From contig NZ_JHYA01000012.1 of the NCBI RefSeq assembly GCF_000621545.1, forward strand, positions 61,382 through 125,381: a stretch of 64,000 nt of DNA, written 5' to 3'. Source of the stretch: Anaerovibrio lipolyticus LB2005 (lineage in GTDB: Bacteria; Bacillota; Negativicutes; Selenomonadales; Selenomonadaceae). The notes beneath the pieces are model-generated. The model was not told the origin of the DNA. It worked only from the letters and a program-made list of their open reading frames with translations, and did not search any database. Positions 1-9,788 of the stretch are shown in pieces. Every line of letters starts with the position of its first letter. Position 1 is the first letter of the stretch. Position numbers and translations under genes: made by a program.

Positions 1-22
1 TTGACATATCAGCCTCTCTTTA

Positions 23-2518
23 TCAATTAGACTTATGCTGCCCCAGCTTTTCAGCAATTTTTCTCCGCAGCATCTCTTCAAATTCATCCTTGCCATTCTG
101 AAGTACAACCTCAACAGTGAGAATAAGTACAGGAATCTGCTTTTCATCAGGCACCGCCGCCAAAAATTCCATTGGCAGCTTAACAGCATCCTTTTCAGTG
201 GTTACAATAGCCTCAGCCCCCTGACGGACAGCCTGCTCCATGGCATCCACCATTTCCTCCTGGGTGTATTCATGATGGTCTGGGAAACGGAAGCTCTCAA
301 TGATTTCCGCACCAGCACTGGCCACAGTCTGCTCAAAGGAAGCAGGATTACCAATTGCCGAAAGGGCCACCACCTTCTTATCCTTAATGGCAGAAATGGA
401 CATTCCCTCACTGGCCACATTGCGCTTCCAATCACACAGCTCAATGCAGGACTGAGGATGATGAATACTTTCCACTACAGTAGGATTGCTTCCATACTTG
501 GCAATTTGGTCCCTAATATATTTCTTGAACCCTGGCAGACCTTGGTCCACCTTGGTCATAAGACATACATCTGCACGCTCCAAATGAGTAATAGGCTCAC
601 GCAAAGTGCCCCTTGGCAGTACATGCCCATTACCAAAAAGATTTACGGAGTCAATAAGCACCACATCAAGGTCACGGGCCAGCTTCCAATGCTGGAAGCC
701 ATCATCAAGAATTGCCACCTCAGCACCAAAGTGCTCAATTGCGTACTGACCTGTTTTATAACGATCACGACCAATCAGCACTGGAACCTCCGGCAAATGC
801 TTGGCCAACATATAGGCCTCATCACCGGCCTGATCAGCCTCCATATAAATATGGTTGCCATCAGATACCAGACCAACCTCTCCCTGCCACTTGGCACGAT
901 AGCCCCGGTTAAGAATAACTACCTTATAGCCCATATCACGGATATATTTGGCCAAGCGCTGGGCCGTAGGGGTCTTACCAGTACCACCTACAGTAATATT
1001 ACCCAAGCTGATTACAAAGCAGCCCAGCTTGTTTGTCTTTAAAATTCCAAACTTATAGCTGTCCAGCTTTAAGTTTACAAGCATACTGTAAACCTTGGAA
1101 AGGATAAACAGAATTGCCATTACACAACGGGTAAAAAAGCCCTGTGGCTCCTTATTATGGATAATCTGCATGAAATAAGTCTGGAAGTTTTCCAATTTAT
1201 CAGTGGCCTTGACCTTGTTCATTTCCACCTTGGTAAGGAGATCGTTAAGAATCACAGCCGTTCTATGGGCTGCACCCTTGTTTTCCTTACAAATGGCCAA
1301 GGTTTCTGCTTCCATGCGATGGCGCTCCTCATCATCCCTAAAGAGGTGCAGGGCCTCCACCGCCAAATCATCTCCGGACTTAACAGTAATTACAGCATTG
1401 CGGTTCTTAAAAAGTAGATGAGTATCCTTGAAATTCTGCATATTTTCTCCCACAATAATAGCCTTTCCGTGGGCCGCAGGCTCCAGTATGTTATGACCAC
1501 CGTGAGGAATCAAGGTACCACCAACAAAAATAACATCACCTACGCTGTACATCTTTCCCAGCTCACCAATGGTGTTAAGAATAACCACATCATGATCAGT
1601 GGTAAAATTCTCCTGCAGCTGGGTTCTGGTTACAGCCTTAAAGCAATACTCATCACAAAGGGCCAATATGGCGTTTGTACGAAGAATGGCCCGGGGAGCT
1701 ATTACCAGCTTTGCCTTAGGATAAATGCGACGTATTTCATTAAAGGCCTTTAACACATGCTCCTCTTCCCCTTTATGGGTGGAGCCGGCTAAAAATACCC
1801 CCTGATTATCCTTAAGCCCCAGCTCTAGCAGCAAATTACGCTTTTCCTCTGGACTGACATCAGTGTAGGTCTGATCAAACTTGGTATTTCCGGTAACGGT
1901 TACCAAATCCGGGTCAGCCCCCAGTTTTAGAATATTTTCTGCGTCCACATTGGACTGCATGGCAAACACCTTAATGGAGCTGAGGATTTCATCCCAAAGA
2001 CCCATCATATAGCGATAGCTTTTGGCACTCTTGTCACTGATACGGCCATTTACCATGAGCACCGGGATATCCAGCTTTTTGCAGGCCCTAAGAAAATTTG
2101 GCCACAGCTCCGTTTCCACCGGCATAAAAACCCGCGGACGAACTCTATACAAAAGATTGGCCGAGAGCCATGGTAAATCAAAAGGAAAGTGAATTATGCT
2201 GTCCGCATCCTTAATGATTCGGTTAGCCATTTCATAGCCACTGTTTGTAAATACAGATACAAGTATAGGACTCTGAGGAAATTCCTTGTGAAATTCCTTT
2301 ATAAGTGGGCTGGCCGCCACAATCTCACCAACGGAGGCGGCATGAACCCATATACAATTTTTGCGGGCAACCTTATCAAGGGCATGCTTGGGCAAAAATC
2401 CCAGCTGTTGTTTGATTCGTTCCACGAATCCCTTTTCCCGGACGCCCCGTATGCAGAATACCGGTATCATTAGAATGACCACCAGTACACCTACAATATT
2501 GTACACTAAATGGAGCAT
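23..2518 (-). CDS. waaA-lpxK: Fused Kdo transferase (WaaA/KdtA) - tetraacyldisaccharide 4'-kinase (LpxK)
   Basis: An 831-residue two-domain lipid A enzyme. Residues 1-430 are WaaA: an N-terminal membrane anchor (5-22), the HAASVGE motif with the probable catalytic base E65, and a GT-B nucleotide-sugar half with GGHNILEPAAHG near 340-351. It adds Kdo to the lipid A precursor at the inner membrane. Residues 440-831 are LpxK, which phosphorylates the 4' position; its P-loop GNITVGGTGKT spans 506-516, followed by a DDGFQHW motif. The two enzymes are normally separate genes that act one after the other. The frame is open throughout, with a linker near 430-460 holding a second hydrophobic stretch (462-482), so this looks like a real fusion. 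It is the last gene of the lpxB-msbA-waaA/lpxK unit seen here. Confidence 0.95.
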   Translation of the reverse strand: MLHLVYNIVGVLVVILMIPVFCIRGVREKGFVERIKQQLGFLPKHALDKVARKNCIWVHAASVGEIVAASPLIKEFHKEFPQSPILVSVFTNSGYEMANRIIKDADSIIHFPFDLPWLSANLLYRVRPRVFMPVETELWPNFLRACKKLDIPVLMVNGRISDKSAKSYRYMMGLWDEILSSIKVFAMQSNVDAENILKLGADPDLVTVTGNTKFDQTYTDVSPEEKRNLLLELGLKDNQGVFLAGSTHKGEEEHVLKAFNEIRRIYPKAKLVIAPRAILRTNAILALCDEYCFKAVTRTQLQENFTTDHDVVILNTIGELGKMYSVGDVIFVGGTLIPHGGHNILEPAAHGKAIIVGENMQNFKDTHLLFKNRNAVITVKSGDDLAVEALHLFRDDEERHRMEAETLAICKENKGAAHRTAVILNDLLTKVEMNKVKATDKLENFQTYFMQIIHNKEPQGFFTRCVMAILFILSKVYSMLVNLKLDSYKFGILKTNKLGCFVISLGNITVGGTGKTPTAQRLAKYIRDMGYKVVILNRGYRAKWQGEVGLVSDGNHIYMEADQAGDEAYMLAKHLPEVPVLIGRDRYKTGQYAIEHFGAEVAILDDGFQHWKLARDLDVVLIDSVNLFGNGHVLPRGTLREPITHLERADVCLMTKVDQGLPGFKKYIRDQIAKYGSNPTVVESIHHPQSCIELCDWKRNVASEGMSISAIKDKKVVALSAIGNPASFEQTVASAGAEIIESFRFPDHHEYTQEEMVDAMEQAVRQGAEAIVTTEKDAVKLPMEFLAAVPDEKQIPVLILTVEVVLQNGKDEFEEMLRRKIAEKLGQHKSN

Positions 2519-2549
2519 AGAATAGTTTTCTCCTCAAAAATACCAATAG

Positions 2550-4280
2550 TTATGCATTACTGTTGCGGAACTGAATATTGTAAAGATTACTGTAAAGACC
2601 ATCCTTGGCCAGCAGCTCCTCATGGGTACCATGCTCAATAACATGGCCATTTTCCACAACAAAAATCTGGTCTGCATTAAATATAGTAGACAGGCGATGG
2701 GCAATAACGAAGGAGGTTCTCCCCACCATCAGCTTGTCCAAAGCGTCCTGTACGATTTTCTCACTTTCTGTATCAAGGGCAGAGGTGGCCTCGTCCAAAA
2801 TAAGAACCCGTGGATTTTTCAAAATGGCTCTGGCAATGGCCAGACGCTGGCGCTGACCGCCTGACAAATTCAATCCACGCTCGCCAATTTTGGTATTATA
2901 ACCCTCAGGCAGCTCCCGAATAAACTCGTCAGCATTGGCAGCCTTGGAAGCCTCGATGATTTCCTCGTCGGTGGCATCCAATCGTCCATAACGGATATTT
3001 TCCATTACCGTGGTACTAAAAAGCATGGTTTCCTGGGGTACCAGACCAATCTGCTCACGAAGAGAATCTGTGGTAACCTCACGAACATCATAACCATCAA
3101 TGGAAATAGAGCCGGAATCTATATCATAAAATCTAGGTATCAAATTAGCAATAGTGGATTTACCGCTGCCGCTTGGTCCCACCAAGGCAATCATCTGACC
3201 AGGCTCTGCAGTAAGACTCACATTGGAAAGAGCCTCCTGCCCTTCCTTATAGGAGAAGGTAACATTATCAAATACCACCTTGCCCTCTATCTTAGGAAGA
3301 ACCTTGGAATCTGGACCATCCTTAATCTGCTCGTCCATATCCATAACATCAAATACGCGCTCTGCTGCCGCCATAGCCTTCTGAATTGCACCATAAACAC
3401 GGCTAAGACGCTTTACAGGATTTGCCAAATTAACGGCATAGGTAAGGAATGCCACCAGCTCACCGGCGGTAATGGTTTCATTAACAACCTCATAGCCACC
3501 GAACCACACGATAAAGGTTACAGCCACAGCGGCCAAAAACTCCACAGTCGGGGTAAGCAAGCTCATAAGCTTAACATTTTTCATGGCCGCCTGGAAATTC
3601 AGCACATTCTGATGATCAAAGCGCTTAATCTCATAGGCTTCACGAACAAAGGATTTTACCACCCTGATGGCCGCTATACTTTCCTGAAGCATGGAAGTGA
3701 TATCCGCCATACGCTCCTGAATAAGAGACCCGGAGGATTTCAGCTTCCGACCAAAGATCTTCATAGCATAACCGACCAAAGGAATTGTCATCAAAGTCAA
3801 CAAGCTGAGGCGCCAATCCAAATAAACCATCATTACCAAAGAACCCACCAGTATGGAGGCCTCTGTAACCATCTCAATCAGGTTATTTACAATGGCACTC
3901 TGCATAGCCGATACATCGTTGGTAATATAGCTCATTACAGTACCAGTCTGCTGCTTATCATAGTAGGAAAGAGGCATTTTCTGGAACTTGCGGAACAAGA
4001 TGCTGCGCACATCGATAATAACCTTCTCACCCACATAAGAAACCAAATAGCTTTGTCCGTAGTAAAACACACCTCTAATGAACATTACCACCAGGATACC
4101 AAGGGCAATAAGGTTCAGCATGTACATATCCCTTTCCATGAGTACCTTATCAATCATATCCTTGATAATCCATGGAAGATAAAGATTGGCTCCTGCCGCC
4201 ATAATAATACAAAATACTGCCGCCACCAGTCTTCTGGTATATGGCTTTATATACATAAGCAAACGCTTATAATTCTTCAT
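2550..4280 (-). CDS. msbA: Lipid A export ABC transporter MsbA (half transporter)
   Basis: A 576-residue ABC half transporter that flips Kdo-lipid A from the inner to the outer leaflet of the inner membrane as a homodimer. Six membrane helices fill about 1-310. The ATPase domain follows, with Walker A GPSGSGKST, the signature LSGGQRQRLAIARA, Walker B VLILDEATSALD and a switch His in IAHRLST. Length is typical of MsbA. MsbA-like drug exporters look similar, but the position between lpxB (3 nt upstream) and waaA-lpxK makes the lipid A role very likely. An AGG-type ribosome site sits about 10 nt before the ATG. Confidence 0.93.
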   Translation of the reverse strand: MKNYKRLLMYIKPYTRRLVAAVFCIIMAAGANLYLPWIIKDMIDKVLMERDMYMLNLIALGILVVMFIRGVFYYGQSYLVSYVGEKVIIDVRSILFRKFQKMPLSYYDKQQTGTVMSYITNDVSAMQSAIVNNLIEMVTEASILVGSLVMMVYLDWRLSLLTLMTIPLVGYAMKIFGRKLKSSGSLIQERMADITSMLQESIAAIRVVKSFVREAYEIKRFDHQNVLNFQAAMKNVKLMSLLTPTVEFLAAVAVTFIVWFGGYEVVNETITAGELVAFLTYAVNLANPVKRLSRVYGAIQKAMAAAERVFDVMDMDEQIKDGPDSKVLPKIEGKVVFDNVTFSYKEGQEALSNVSLTAEPGQMIALVGPSGSGKSTIANLIPRFYDIDSGSISIDGYDVREVTTDSLREQIGLVPQETMLFSTTVMENIRYGRLDATDEEIIEASKAANADEFIRELPEGYNTKIGERGLNLSGGQRQRLAIARAILKNPRVLILDEATSALDTESEKIVQDALDKLMVGRTSFVIAHRLSTIFNADQIFVVENGHVIEHGTHEELLAKDGLYSNLYNIQFRNSNA

Positions 4281-4283
4281 TTA

Positions 4284-5441
4284 CTAACTAACCTCCAGGC
4301 GGCTTTTACCATATCTCTCTGCCGCCGCTAAAATTTTCTCTGCCACTCTAACTGCCGCCCCGGGCTTACCCAGCTTGGACACAGCCTCCTTTAGCCCATC
4401 AATGACCTTGTCACGGAAGCCTTCTTCGGCATAATACTTCCTTGCTTCATCAAAAATTCTCTCCCCGGTGACCTCGTCCTGCAAAAGCTCTCTTTGCACC
4501 TGACGCCCCACTAAAATATTGGGCAAAGTAAAGAATTTAATATCCACCAACAGCTTGCCAATGGCATAGTTCAAGGCTGCCATTTTATAAAGGCATACGC
4601 ATGGAAGCCCTAAAAGAGCCGCCTCCATAACTACAGTACCAGAAGTGGCAATGGCAAACGCCCCTATACTCATCAGATCATAATTCTTATCATCAGTATA
4701 ATGAATATTCACCTTATGTTGGGAGACAATATCTGTAATCAGTCTCTTGTCTATCCCCGGTGCCACCGGCAAATAAAACTCCAGACTGTCATTATCCTGC
4801 TTTAAAAGCTCTGCTGCACTAAGCATAGCCGGCAACAGCATATTAATCTCCTGCTTACGGGATCCCGGCAACAGAATTACGGGATTTCTTCCTTCGGCTA
4901 CTCCAAAGTATTCTCTGGCCTCCGCCTTGGTCATACTCGGCTTAACCGTATCCACCAGTGGATTGCCATTGAAGGAAATATTGGCTCCTGCCGCCTCATA
5001 TACAGGCAATTCAAAGGGGAATATAGCCGCAAATTCATCGGCAATGGCGGCACATTTCTTGGCACGACCCTTACGCCATGCCCAAGCCGACGGTGGGATG
5101 TAGGAAAATACCGGTATTCCCATAGCCTTGGCTTTTTTTGCCAAACGCCAGTTAAAATCAGGATAATCTATCAGCACAAGAATGTCTGGCCTCTCCTTCT
5201 TCATGAAAGCCTCCAGCTTATCCAAAAGAGCGAATATCCTGCGAAGGTTTTTTATGACCTCCCAGACCCCCATAATGCTGTATTCACGCATATCAGAGCA
5301 TAGGCGAACACCTGCCGCCGCCATCTTAGGACCACCGAAACCAATAAGCTCCGCCTCAGGACATTTTTCCAAAACAGCCCTGGCAAGACTCTCCCCATGC
5401 ACATCCCCAGAGGGTTCTCCCGCAGAAAACATTATTTTCAT
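4284..5441 (-). CDS. lpxB: Lipid-A-disaccharide synthase
   Basis: A 385-residue GT19 glycosyltransferase that joins UDP-2,3-diacylglucosamine and 2,3-diacylglucosamine-1-phosphate into lipid A disaccharide at the inner membrane. Recognisable family blocks are the start MKIMFSAGEPSGDVHGE, the central PPSAWAWRKGRAKK, and LLPGSRKQEI. The ATG follows a GGGAGGGGG purine run. It begins a unit with msbA and waaA-lpxK, separated from lpxI upstream by a terminator and about 210 nt, so it probably has its own promoter. Confidence 0.96.
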   Translation of the reverse strand: MKIMFSAGEPSGDVHGESLARAVLEKCPEAELIGFGGPKMAAAGVRLCSDMREYSIMGVWEVIKNLRRIFALLDKLEAFMKKERPDILVLIDYPDFNWRLAKKAKAMGIPVFSYIPPSAWAWRKGRAKKCAAIADEFAAIFPFELPVYEAAGANISFNGNPLVDTVKPSMTKAEAREYFGVAEGRNPVILLPGSRKQEINMLLPAMLSAAELLKQDNDSLEFYLPVAPGIDKRLITDIVSQHKVNIHYTDDKNYDLMSIGAFAIATSGTVVMEAALLGLPCVCLYKMAALNYAIGKLLVDIKFFTLPNILVGRQVQRELLQDEVTGERIFDEARKYYAEEGFRDKVIDGLKEAVSKLGKPGAAVRVAEKILAAAERYGKSRLEVS

Positions 5442-5610
5442 TGTAGACCCCCTCCCTAAATTTGCGCATAAAAATCCATTAAAAAAGCATTACAATATAT
5501 TATAACGCAATTGTTCAGATTTTGCCACCGGCAAAATATTCCGCTTAGCGTTTCATCGTGCCATTTTTCAAACACGATATCGCATATTTTATTCTTACAT
5601 ACAACACAAA

Positions 5611-5634
5611 AGGGACCGAAATCTTCCAGTCCCT
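5611..5634 (-). terminator. Intrinsic terminator after lpxI
   Basis: On the minus strand an AGGGACTGGAAGATTTCGGTCCCT hairpin (imperfect inner part, solid GGGAC/GTCCC stem) is followed by a TTTTG run just after the lpxI stop codon. The rest of the 213 nt gap up to lpxB is A+T rich and holds TATAAT-like boxes near 5500 but no clear -35 partner. Confidence 0.7.
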
Positions 5635-5654
5635 AAAATATTCTGCACAATATT

Positions 5655-6464
5655 TTATTCCATAACAGCGATGGCAATGTCATTGGCATCTGCCATTTCA
5701 ATAACCTTTGCCCTATCCACCAGCAGGGTTCTGCCAGCTTCAATAACCAAAGCCTTGGCTCCCACAGAAATCATGCTTTCAAGAGTGGTAGTTCCTACAG
5801 CAGGAACATCAAAGCGCAAATCCTGATTTGGCTTTGCCACCTTGGCTACCACAGCGCCACCACGGGCCAACTCGCCACCACGGCGTATGCAGGCATCAGT
5901 ACCTTCAATTGCCTCCAAAGCCATAACACCCAGCTGTTTTACCACAGCAGTCTGCCCCACATCCAGACGACCGATTTCCCGGGCCATCTCCATGCCAAAC
6001 TTCATATCCTTAATTTCCTCATCCGTAGGCTTTCTCTTAGTAAGGACTCCCACCTCCGGCATTAAGGATTTAATAAGAGCTGTCTGATCAAAGGCTTCAA
6101 GGTTATCCTTAGCCAATTCCTTAATAAAGGCCAGCATCAAAGTATCGTCCTTGCGGTCGGGCAAAGTAAATATCAAAGAGAGCATTCTCAAATCAGGCTG
6201 AACGTGCTGTCCACTGTATAGGATTTCCTTGGTAACCTTACCAATCATGGTTACCTTCTGGACTCCATTTTCCTTCAGATAGTCAATGATAGCCTGCAGC
6301 TGAGCCACATTTATATCCTTATAGCCTGCAGTACAGCTTTTAAGCTCCTCATCAACCCCGGGAACCAGACCCACACAATATACCTCATAGCCCATAGCCT
6401 TGGCAGCCATTGCACATTCCACCGGCAATCTGCCCACACCGGCCAAAAGACCAATCTTTTCCAT
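5655..6464 (-). CDS. lpxI: UDP-2,3-diacylglucosamine pyrophosphatase LpxI
   Basis: LpxI (DUF1009 family) hydrolyses UDP-2,3-diacylglucosamine to lipid X and UMP. It replaces LpxH in alphaproteobacteria and diderm Firmicutes. The protein starts MEKIGLLAGVGRLPVECA and carries the family blocks GKVTKEIL (middle) and PAVGTTTLESM plus LVIEAGRTLL near the C-terminus. An upstream in-frame ATG at 6470 lies right against the GGAGG site; the ATG at 6464 has about 6 nt spacing and is preferred. It lies 15 nt after lpxA in the fabZ-lpxA-lpxI run. Confidence 0.93.
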   Translation of the reverse strand: MEKIGLLAGVGRLPVECAMAAKAMGYEVYCVGLVPGVDEELKSCTAGYKDINVAQLQAIIDYLKENGVQKVTMIGKVTKEILYSGQHVQPDLRMLSLIFTLPDRKDDTLMLAFIKELAKDNLEAFDQTALIKSLMPEVGVLTKRKPTDEEIKDMKFGMEMAREIGRLDVGQTAVVKQLGVMALEAIEGTDACIRRGGELARGGAVVAKVAKPNQDLRFDVPAVGTTTLESMISVGAKALVIEAGRTLLVDRAKVIEMADANDIAIAVME

Positions 6465-6479
6465 ACTCATCCTCCGATA

Positions 6480-7319
6480 TTATCCCTCAGAGTCGTCCCC
6501 AGCCTTGGAACTGTGCTTGACATTCGGACGGCAAATACCACGATCCGCATTTCTGAGGAAGTTTAACAAATGCTCAATTTCTTCACAGGAATCCACCTGT
6601 TCCTCAATGGCCTCAATAGCCTCCGGCAAACGGAGTCCTGAACGATACAGGAATTTATACGCCTGCTTGATCTTGCTGCGGTTCTCAGCACTGATGCCCG
6701 CTCTGGACATGCCAACACTGTTAAGACCACAAGCCCTTGCAGGGGAACCATCCACAATAGTGAACGGAACAATGTCATGAATATTACGGGACATACCGCT
6801 GACCATGGCATTACGGCCAATGCGCACAAACTGATGCACTCCTGCCATACCACCAATAACAGCCCTGTCCTCCACGATTACATGGCCAGCCACCATAGCG
6901 GCATTGGCCATGACAATATTGTTGCCTAAAATACAGTTGTGAGCCACATGAACATAGGCCATCAACAGACAATCATCACCAATACGGGTAACCTCATCTT
7001 CACCACAGGCACGATGAATAGTGCAGAACTCATGGATTTTGGTACGATCACCAATTTCCACAAAGCTGCGCTCTCCCTTAAACTTAAGGTCCTGAGGCTC
7101 CTCTCCAATAGAAGCTCCCTGGAAAATATGACAATCCTGACCAATCTTTGTCCAACCAGTAATTACCACATTAGGACCAATCTCTGTACCGTCACCAATC
7201 TCTACATTTTCTCCAATAACCGTAAATGGCCCGATTTTTACATTTTTTCCCAACTTGGCATTGGGATGAACCACGGAAAACTTATGTATATCAGCAACAG
7301 AATTATTTGTATCTGTCAT
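6480..7319 (-). CDS. lpxA: UDP-N-acetylglucosamine O-acyltransferase
   Basis: A 279-residue acyltransferase catalysing the first step of lipid A synthesis (3-O-acylation of UDP-GlcNAc from acyl-ACP). It has a left-handed parallel beta-helix of hexapeptide repeats (about 15-190) and a helical C-terminal part. The catalytic His lies in AYVHVAHNC (H127, matching E. coli H125), and the conserved GMAGVHQFVRIG block follows. The C-terminal tail is about 15 residues longer than in E. coli. Its neighbours fabZ and lpxI belong to the same pathway or draw on the same acyl-ACP pool. The 174 nt gap upstream shows no gene. Confidence 0.96.
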   Translation of the reverse strand: MTDTNNSVADIHKFSVVHPNAKLGKNVKIGPFTVIGENVEIGDGTEIGPNVVITGWTKIGQDCHIFQGASIGEEPQDLKFKGERSFVEIGDRTKIHEFCTIHRACGEDEVTRIGDDCLLMAYVHVAHNCILGNNIVMANAAMVAGHVIVEDRAVIGGMAGVHQFVRIGRNAMVSGMSRNIHDIVPFTIVDGSPARACGLNSVGMSRAGISAENRSKIKQAYKFLYRSGLRLPEAIEAIEEQVDSCEEIEHLLNFLRNADRGICRPNVKHSSKAGDDSEG

Positions 7320-7493
7320 ATAAAATTACACTCCTTTAGTATGCCCGTAGGGCCTAAAACAGTCCATACTTACTGTCATAATGTATAAGTCATGGAACAG
7401 CCCTATTTGACTACACTCCATTTTCGCTTATTTTAAACGCTTTTTCGGGCAAATACTAAATCTTTCTCTGTATTTCTTCTCTTTTCATCTTTT

Positions 7494-7934
7494 TTACTTA
7501 TTTGCTGGCTGCTGTAGCGCAAAGGTGAAGTCACCCTGAGCGGCAAACACACCATCCACAAAGGATTCCGCATGAAGTCTGCCATAATCCCCATGAACCT
7601 TCACCAGCTCAGCCTTCATTACAAGCTGATCCCCAGGAACAACAGGCTTCTTGAACTTAATGTTGTCCATTCCACCAAAAAGGGCAATCTTACCACGGTT
7701 TTCCTCAGGATAAAGCATAGCAATGCCCCCCACCTGGGCCATAGCCTCCAAAATAAGTACCCCTGGCATAATAGCCTGATGTGGGAAATGACCACGGAAC
7801 TGTGGCTCATTATAGGTTACATTTTTAATACCGGTGGCAGACTTAAACGGATCAATTTCAATAATACGATCAACAAGTAAAAATGGTGCGCGATGTGGCA
7901 AAATTTTCTTGATTTCATCAATTTCCAATACCAT
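7494..7934 (-). CDS. fabZ: 3-hydroxyacyl-[acyl-carrier-protein] dehydratase FabZ
   Basis: A 146-residue hotdog-fold dehydratase of fatty acid elongation. The active-site helix motif HFPHQAIMPGVLILEAMAQ is clear, with H49 and E63 as the catalytic pair. FabZ competes with LpxA and LpxD for 3-hydroxyacyl-ACP, which explains its conserved place between lpxC and lpxA. A purine-rich AGAAGG site precedes the ATG. Confidence 0.96.
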   Translation of the reverse strand: MVLEIDEIKKILPHRAPFLLVDRIIEIDPFKSATGIKNVTYNEPQFRGHFPHQAIMPGVLILEAMAQVGGIAMLYPEENRGKIALFGGMDNIKFKKPVVPGDQLVMKAELVKVHGDYGRLHAESFVDGVFAAQGDFTFALQQPANK

Positions 7935-7986
7935 ATTTAATACCTTCTTCCTTTTTCAACGTAAATAACTTTATGACTAAAATCTC

Positions 7987-8814
7987 TTACTTGCAAAATT
8001 CCTCAGCCAAATGCTTGGCCATGGTGGTATTCAGGGCGTGACCGGATTTAACGGCAATAATATGTCCCTTTATAAATCCCGCCAATCTAAGGTCTCCCAC
8101 AATATCCAAAATCTTGTGGCGCACCAGCTCATCAGGATATCTCAGCTCATTCATCCACCCCTGATCATTGTAGACAATTACATTTTCCATGGTACCGCCT
8201 AAACCCAGTCCCATCTTTCGCAGGGCCTCCACCTCTGCCTCATAGGCAATGGTTCTGGCAGCCCCCACCTCTTTATTGTACTCATCAGGGGTAATCTCAT
8301 AATCACCATACTGAATTCCAATAAGAGGATGTGGGTTAATGGAAGTAAAGCTCACCCTAAAGCCATCATATGGCACTGCCAAAATAAACTTATCCCCGTC
8401 ATCCACCCGATACAGCTTGTCGATAACAATTTCCCGGCGGGGAGCCTCCAGCTCTTTAATACCTGCCTGGATAATAAGGTCACAAAAAACCTTGGAACTG
8501 CCATCAGCCACCGGTGGCTCCTCGGAGTCAATAAGCACACGACAGTTATCTATTTTCATTGCATTAAAAGCAGACATCATATGCTCAATGGTGAACATCT
8601 TAATGCCATTATCTTCAATTGTAGTAGCTCTAAGAGTAGAAGTAACATTTGCCGCCTTGGCTTCCACCTGAGGTGAACCTTCCAAATCGTTTCTTACAAA
8701 AACGATGCCGGTATCCGCCTCAGCCGGCTGAAGAGTCATATGTACATCTACGCCAGAGTGCAACCCTACTCCAACATAACTTATTTCGGAGTTAAGGGTA
8801 GTCTGATTACTCAA
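7987..8814 (-). CDS. lpxC: UDP-3-O-acyl-N-acetylglucosamine deacetylase
   Basis: A 275-residue zinc amidase for the committed step of lipid A synthesis. Zinc ligands are visible as H78 (TIEHMMSA), H233 and D237 (VRHKILDIVGD); H259 in KSGHALN is the general acid/base region. This is the stand-alone form, not the LpxC-FabZ fusion of Bacteroidetes. The start is TTG (8812-8814) behind AAGGAGGG with 6 nt spacing; no in-frame ATG fits. A good promoter lies at 8849-8877, so lpxC probably heads the lpxC-fabZ-lpxA-lpxI unit. Confidence 0.95.
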   Translation of the reverse strand: MSNQTTLNSEISYVGVGLHSGVDVHMTLQPAEADTGIVFVRNDLEGSPQVEAKAANVTSTLRATTIEDNGIKMFTIEHMMSAFNAMKIDNCRVLIDSEEPPVADGSSKVFCDLIIQAGIKELEAPRREIVIDKLYRVDDGDKFILAVPYDGFRVSFTSINPHPLIGIQYGDYEITPDEYNKEVGAARTIAYEAEVEALRKMGLGLGGTMENVIVYNDQGWMNELRYPDELVRHKILDIVGDLRLAGFIKGHIIAVKSGHALNTTMAKHLAEEFCK

Positions 8815-8848
8815 ATTCAGCCCTCCTTGACATAATATCTCAACTTTA

Positions 8849-8877
8849 ATTATACAAAATTATTAGGTATAGTGCAA
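8849..8877 (-). promoter_or_regulatory. Sigma-70 promoter for lpxC
   Basis: On the minus strand TTGCAC (8872-8877), a 17 nt spacer and a perfect TATAAT (8849-8854), about 35 nt before the lpxC start. This is the best match to a housekeeping promoter in the lipid A region. Confidence 0.7.
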
Positions 8878-8882
8878 AAATC

Positions 8883-9761
8883 CTAGTCCAGTCCTATATT
8901 CCGTACAGATTTCCAACGGTCATGGAGCCAGAACCAATCCTCAGGATATTCCCGAATATGATCTTCCAATAGGTTCATCACCTGCTGTGTTGCTTTTTCT
9001 ATATCTGCTTTTTTATCCTTTGTCTGATCCACATAAATTGGTGGATAAATAGTTATATGATGTCCACCATCATGGCGATGGGTTATTTGTCCGTGGAAAA
9101 TAGGGGCTTTCTGGGAACGGGCAATGGTAGCAGGACCAGTAAAGCAATTTGTCTTTCTGTTAAAGAAATCAAGTATAATGCCATCCCGCAGGCTTGGATC
9201 CTGATCTGTTATAAGGCCGATCATCCAGCCCTCCTTTATCATCTTGAACATTTCCCTTACACCGCTGGTATAGGTAATATGCATTCCCACCATAGTACGG
9301 TACTCATTGATAAAGCGGTCCATGGCACTGTCCTTCTGTTTCCTGGCAACACCTACAAGTGGTACCCCATACTGGGCCAAAGCAGCTCCCATGAGCTCCC
9401 AGCTGTCACTATGGGAAGTAGCAATTACAGCCCCCTGCTTATTATCAATGGCCTCCTGCAAATACTCCAAGCCATCAATGGTAACATATTTCTTTATGTA
9501 ATCTTCTTTGATAAGCTCAGGATAGCGAAGTACCTCCATCAGCATGGGACCAAACTGCACCCAGGAAGCCTTGGCAATTCTCTCCGCCTCTCCGGCATCC
9601 ACTCCCAAACAGCGAATGATATTATCATAAGCCATGAATTTTCTCTTTTTGGGCAACACTGCCCAGGTCAGCTTTCCCAGTACCTTGCCAAAACTATTGC
9701 AGTTTTCCATGGAAAAAAGACAAGCTAACCAGCTGAAAAATTTCATAATATAGTATGCCAT
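8883..9761 (-). CDS. LpxL/HtrB-type lipid A acyltransferase
   Basis: A 292-residue LpxL-family late acyltransferase, expected to add a secondary acyl chain to Kdo-lipid A at the inner membrane. It has an N-terminal hydrophobic anchor (about 5-17) and the HX4E catalytic motif (H117 to E122, in SHSDSWE), followed by a D-rich block LITDQDPSLRDG and the C-terminal WFWLHDRWK block. Length is typical. Which acyl chain and position it uses cannot be told from sequence. It lies between the LtaS-like gene and lpxC. Confidence 0.88.
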   Translation of the reverse strand: MAYYIMKFFSWLACLFSMENCNSFGKVLGKLTWAVLPKKRKFMAYDNIIRCLGVDAGEAERIAKASWVQFGPMLMEVLRYPELIKEDYIKKYVTIDGLEYLQEAIDNKQGAVIATSHSDSWELMGAALAQYGVPLVGVARKQKDSAMDRFINEYRTMVGMHITYTSGVREMFKMIKEGWMIGLITDQDPSLRDGIILDFFNRKTNCFTGPATIARSQKAPIFHGQITHRHDGGHHITIYPPIYVDQTKDKKADIEKATQQVMNLLEDHIREYPEDWFWLHDRWKSVRNIGLD

Positions 9762-9788
9762 TATTTCTAATACTCCTTAACGCCGATC

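Noticed and set aside
23..2518. waaA-lpxK as an assembly artefact
   Set aside because: The frame is continuous for 831 codons with a plausible linker, so an indel is not needed to explain it; read data would still be the final test.
7320..7493. Gap between fabZ and lpxA as a riboswitch or small gene
   Set aside because: No stable structure, start codon with ribosome site, or coding pattern was seen.
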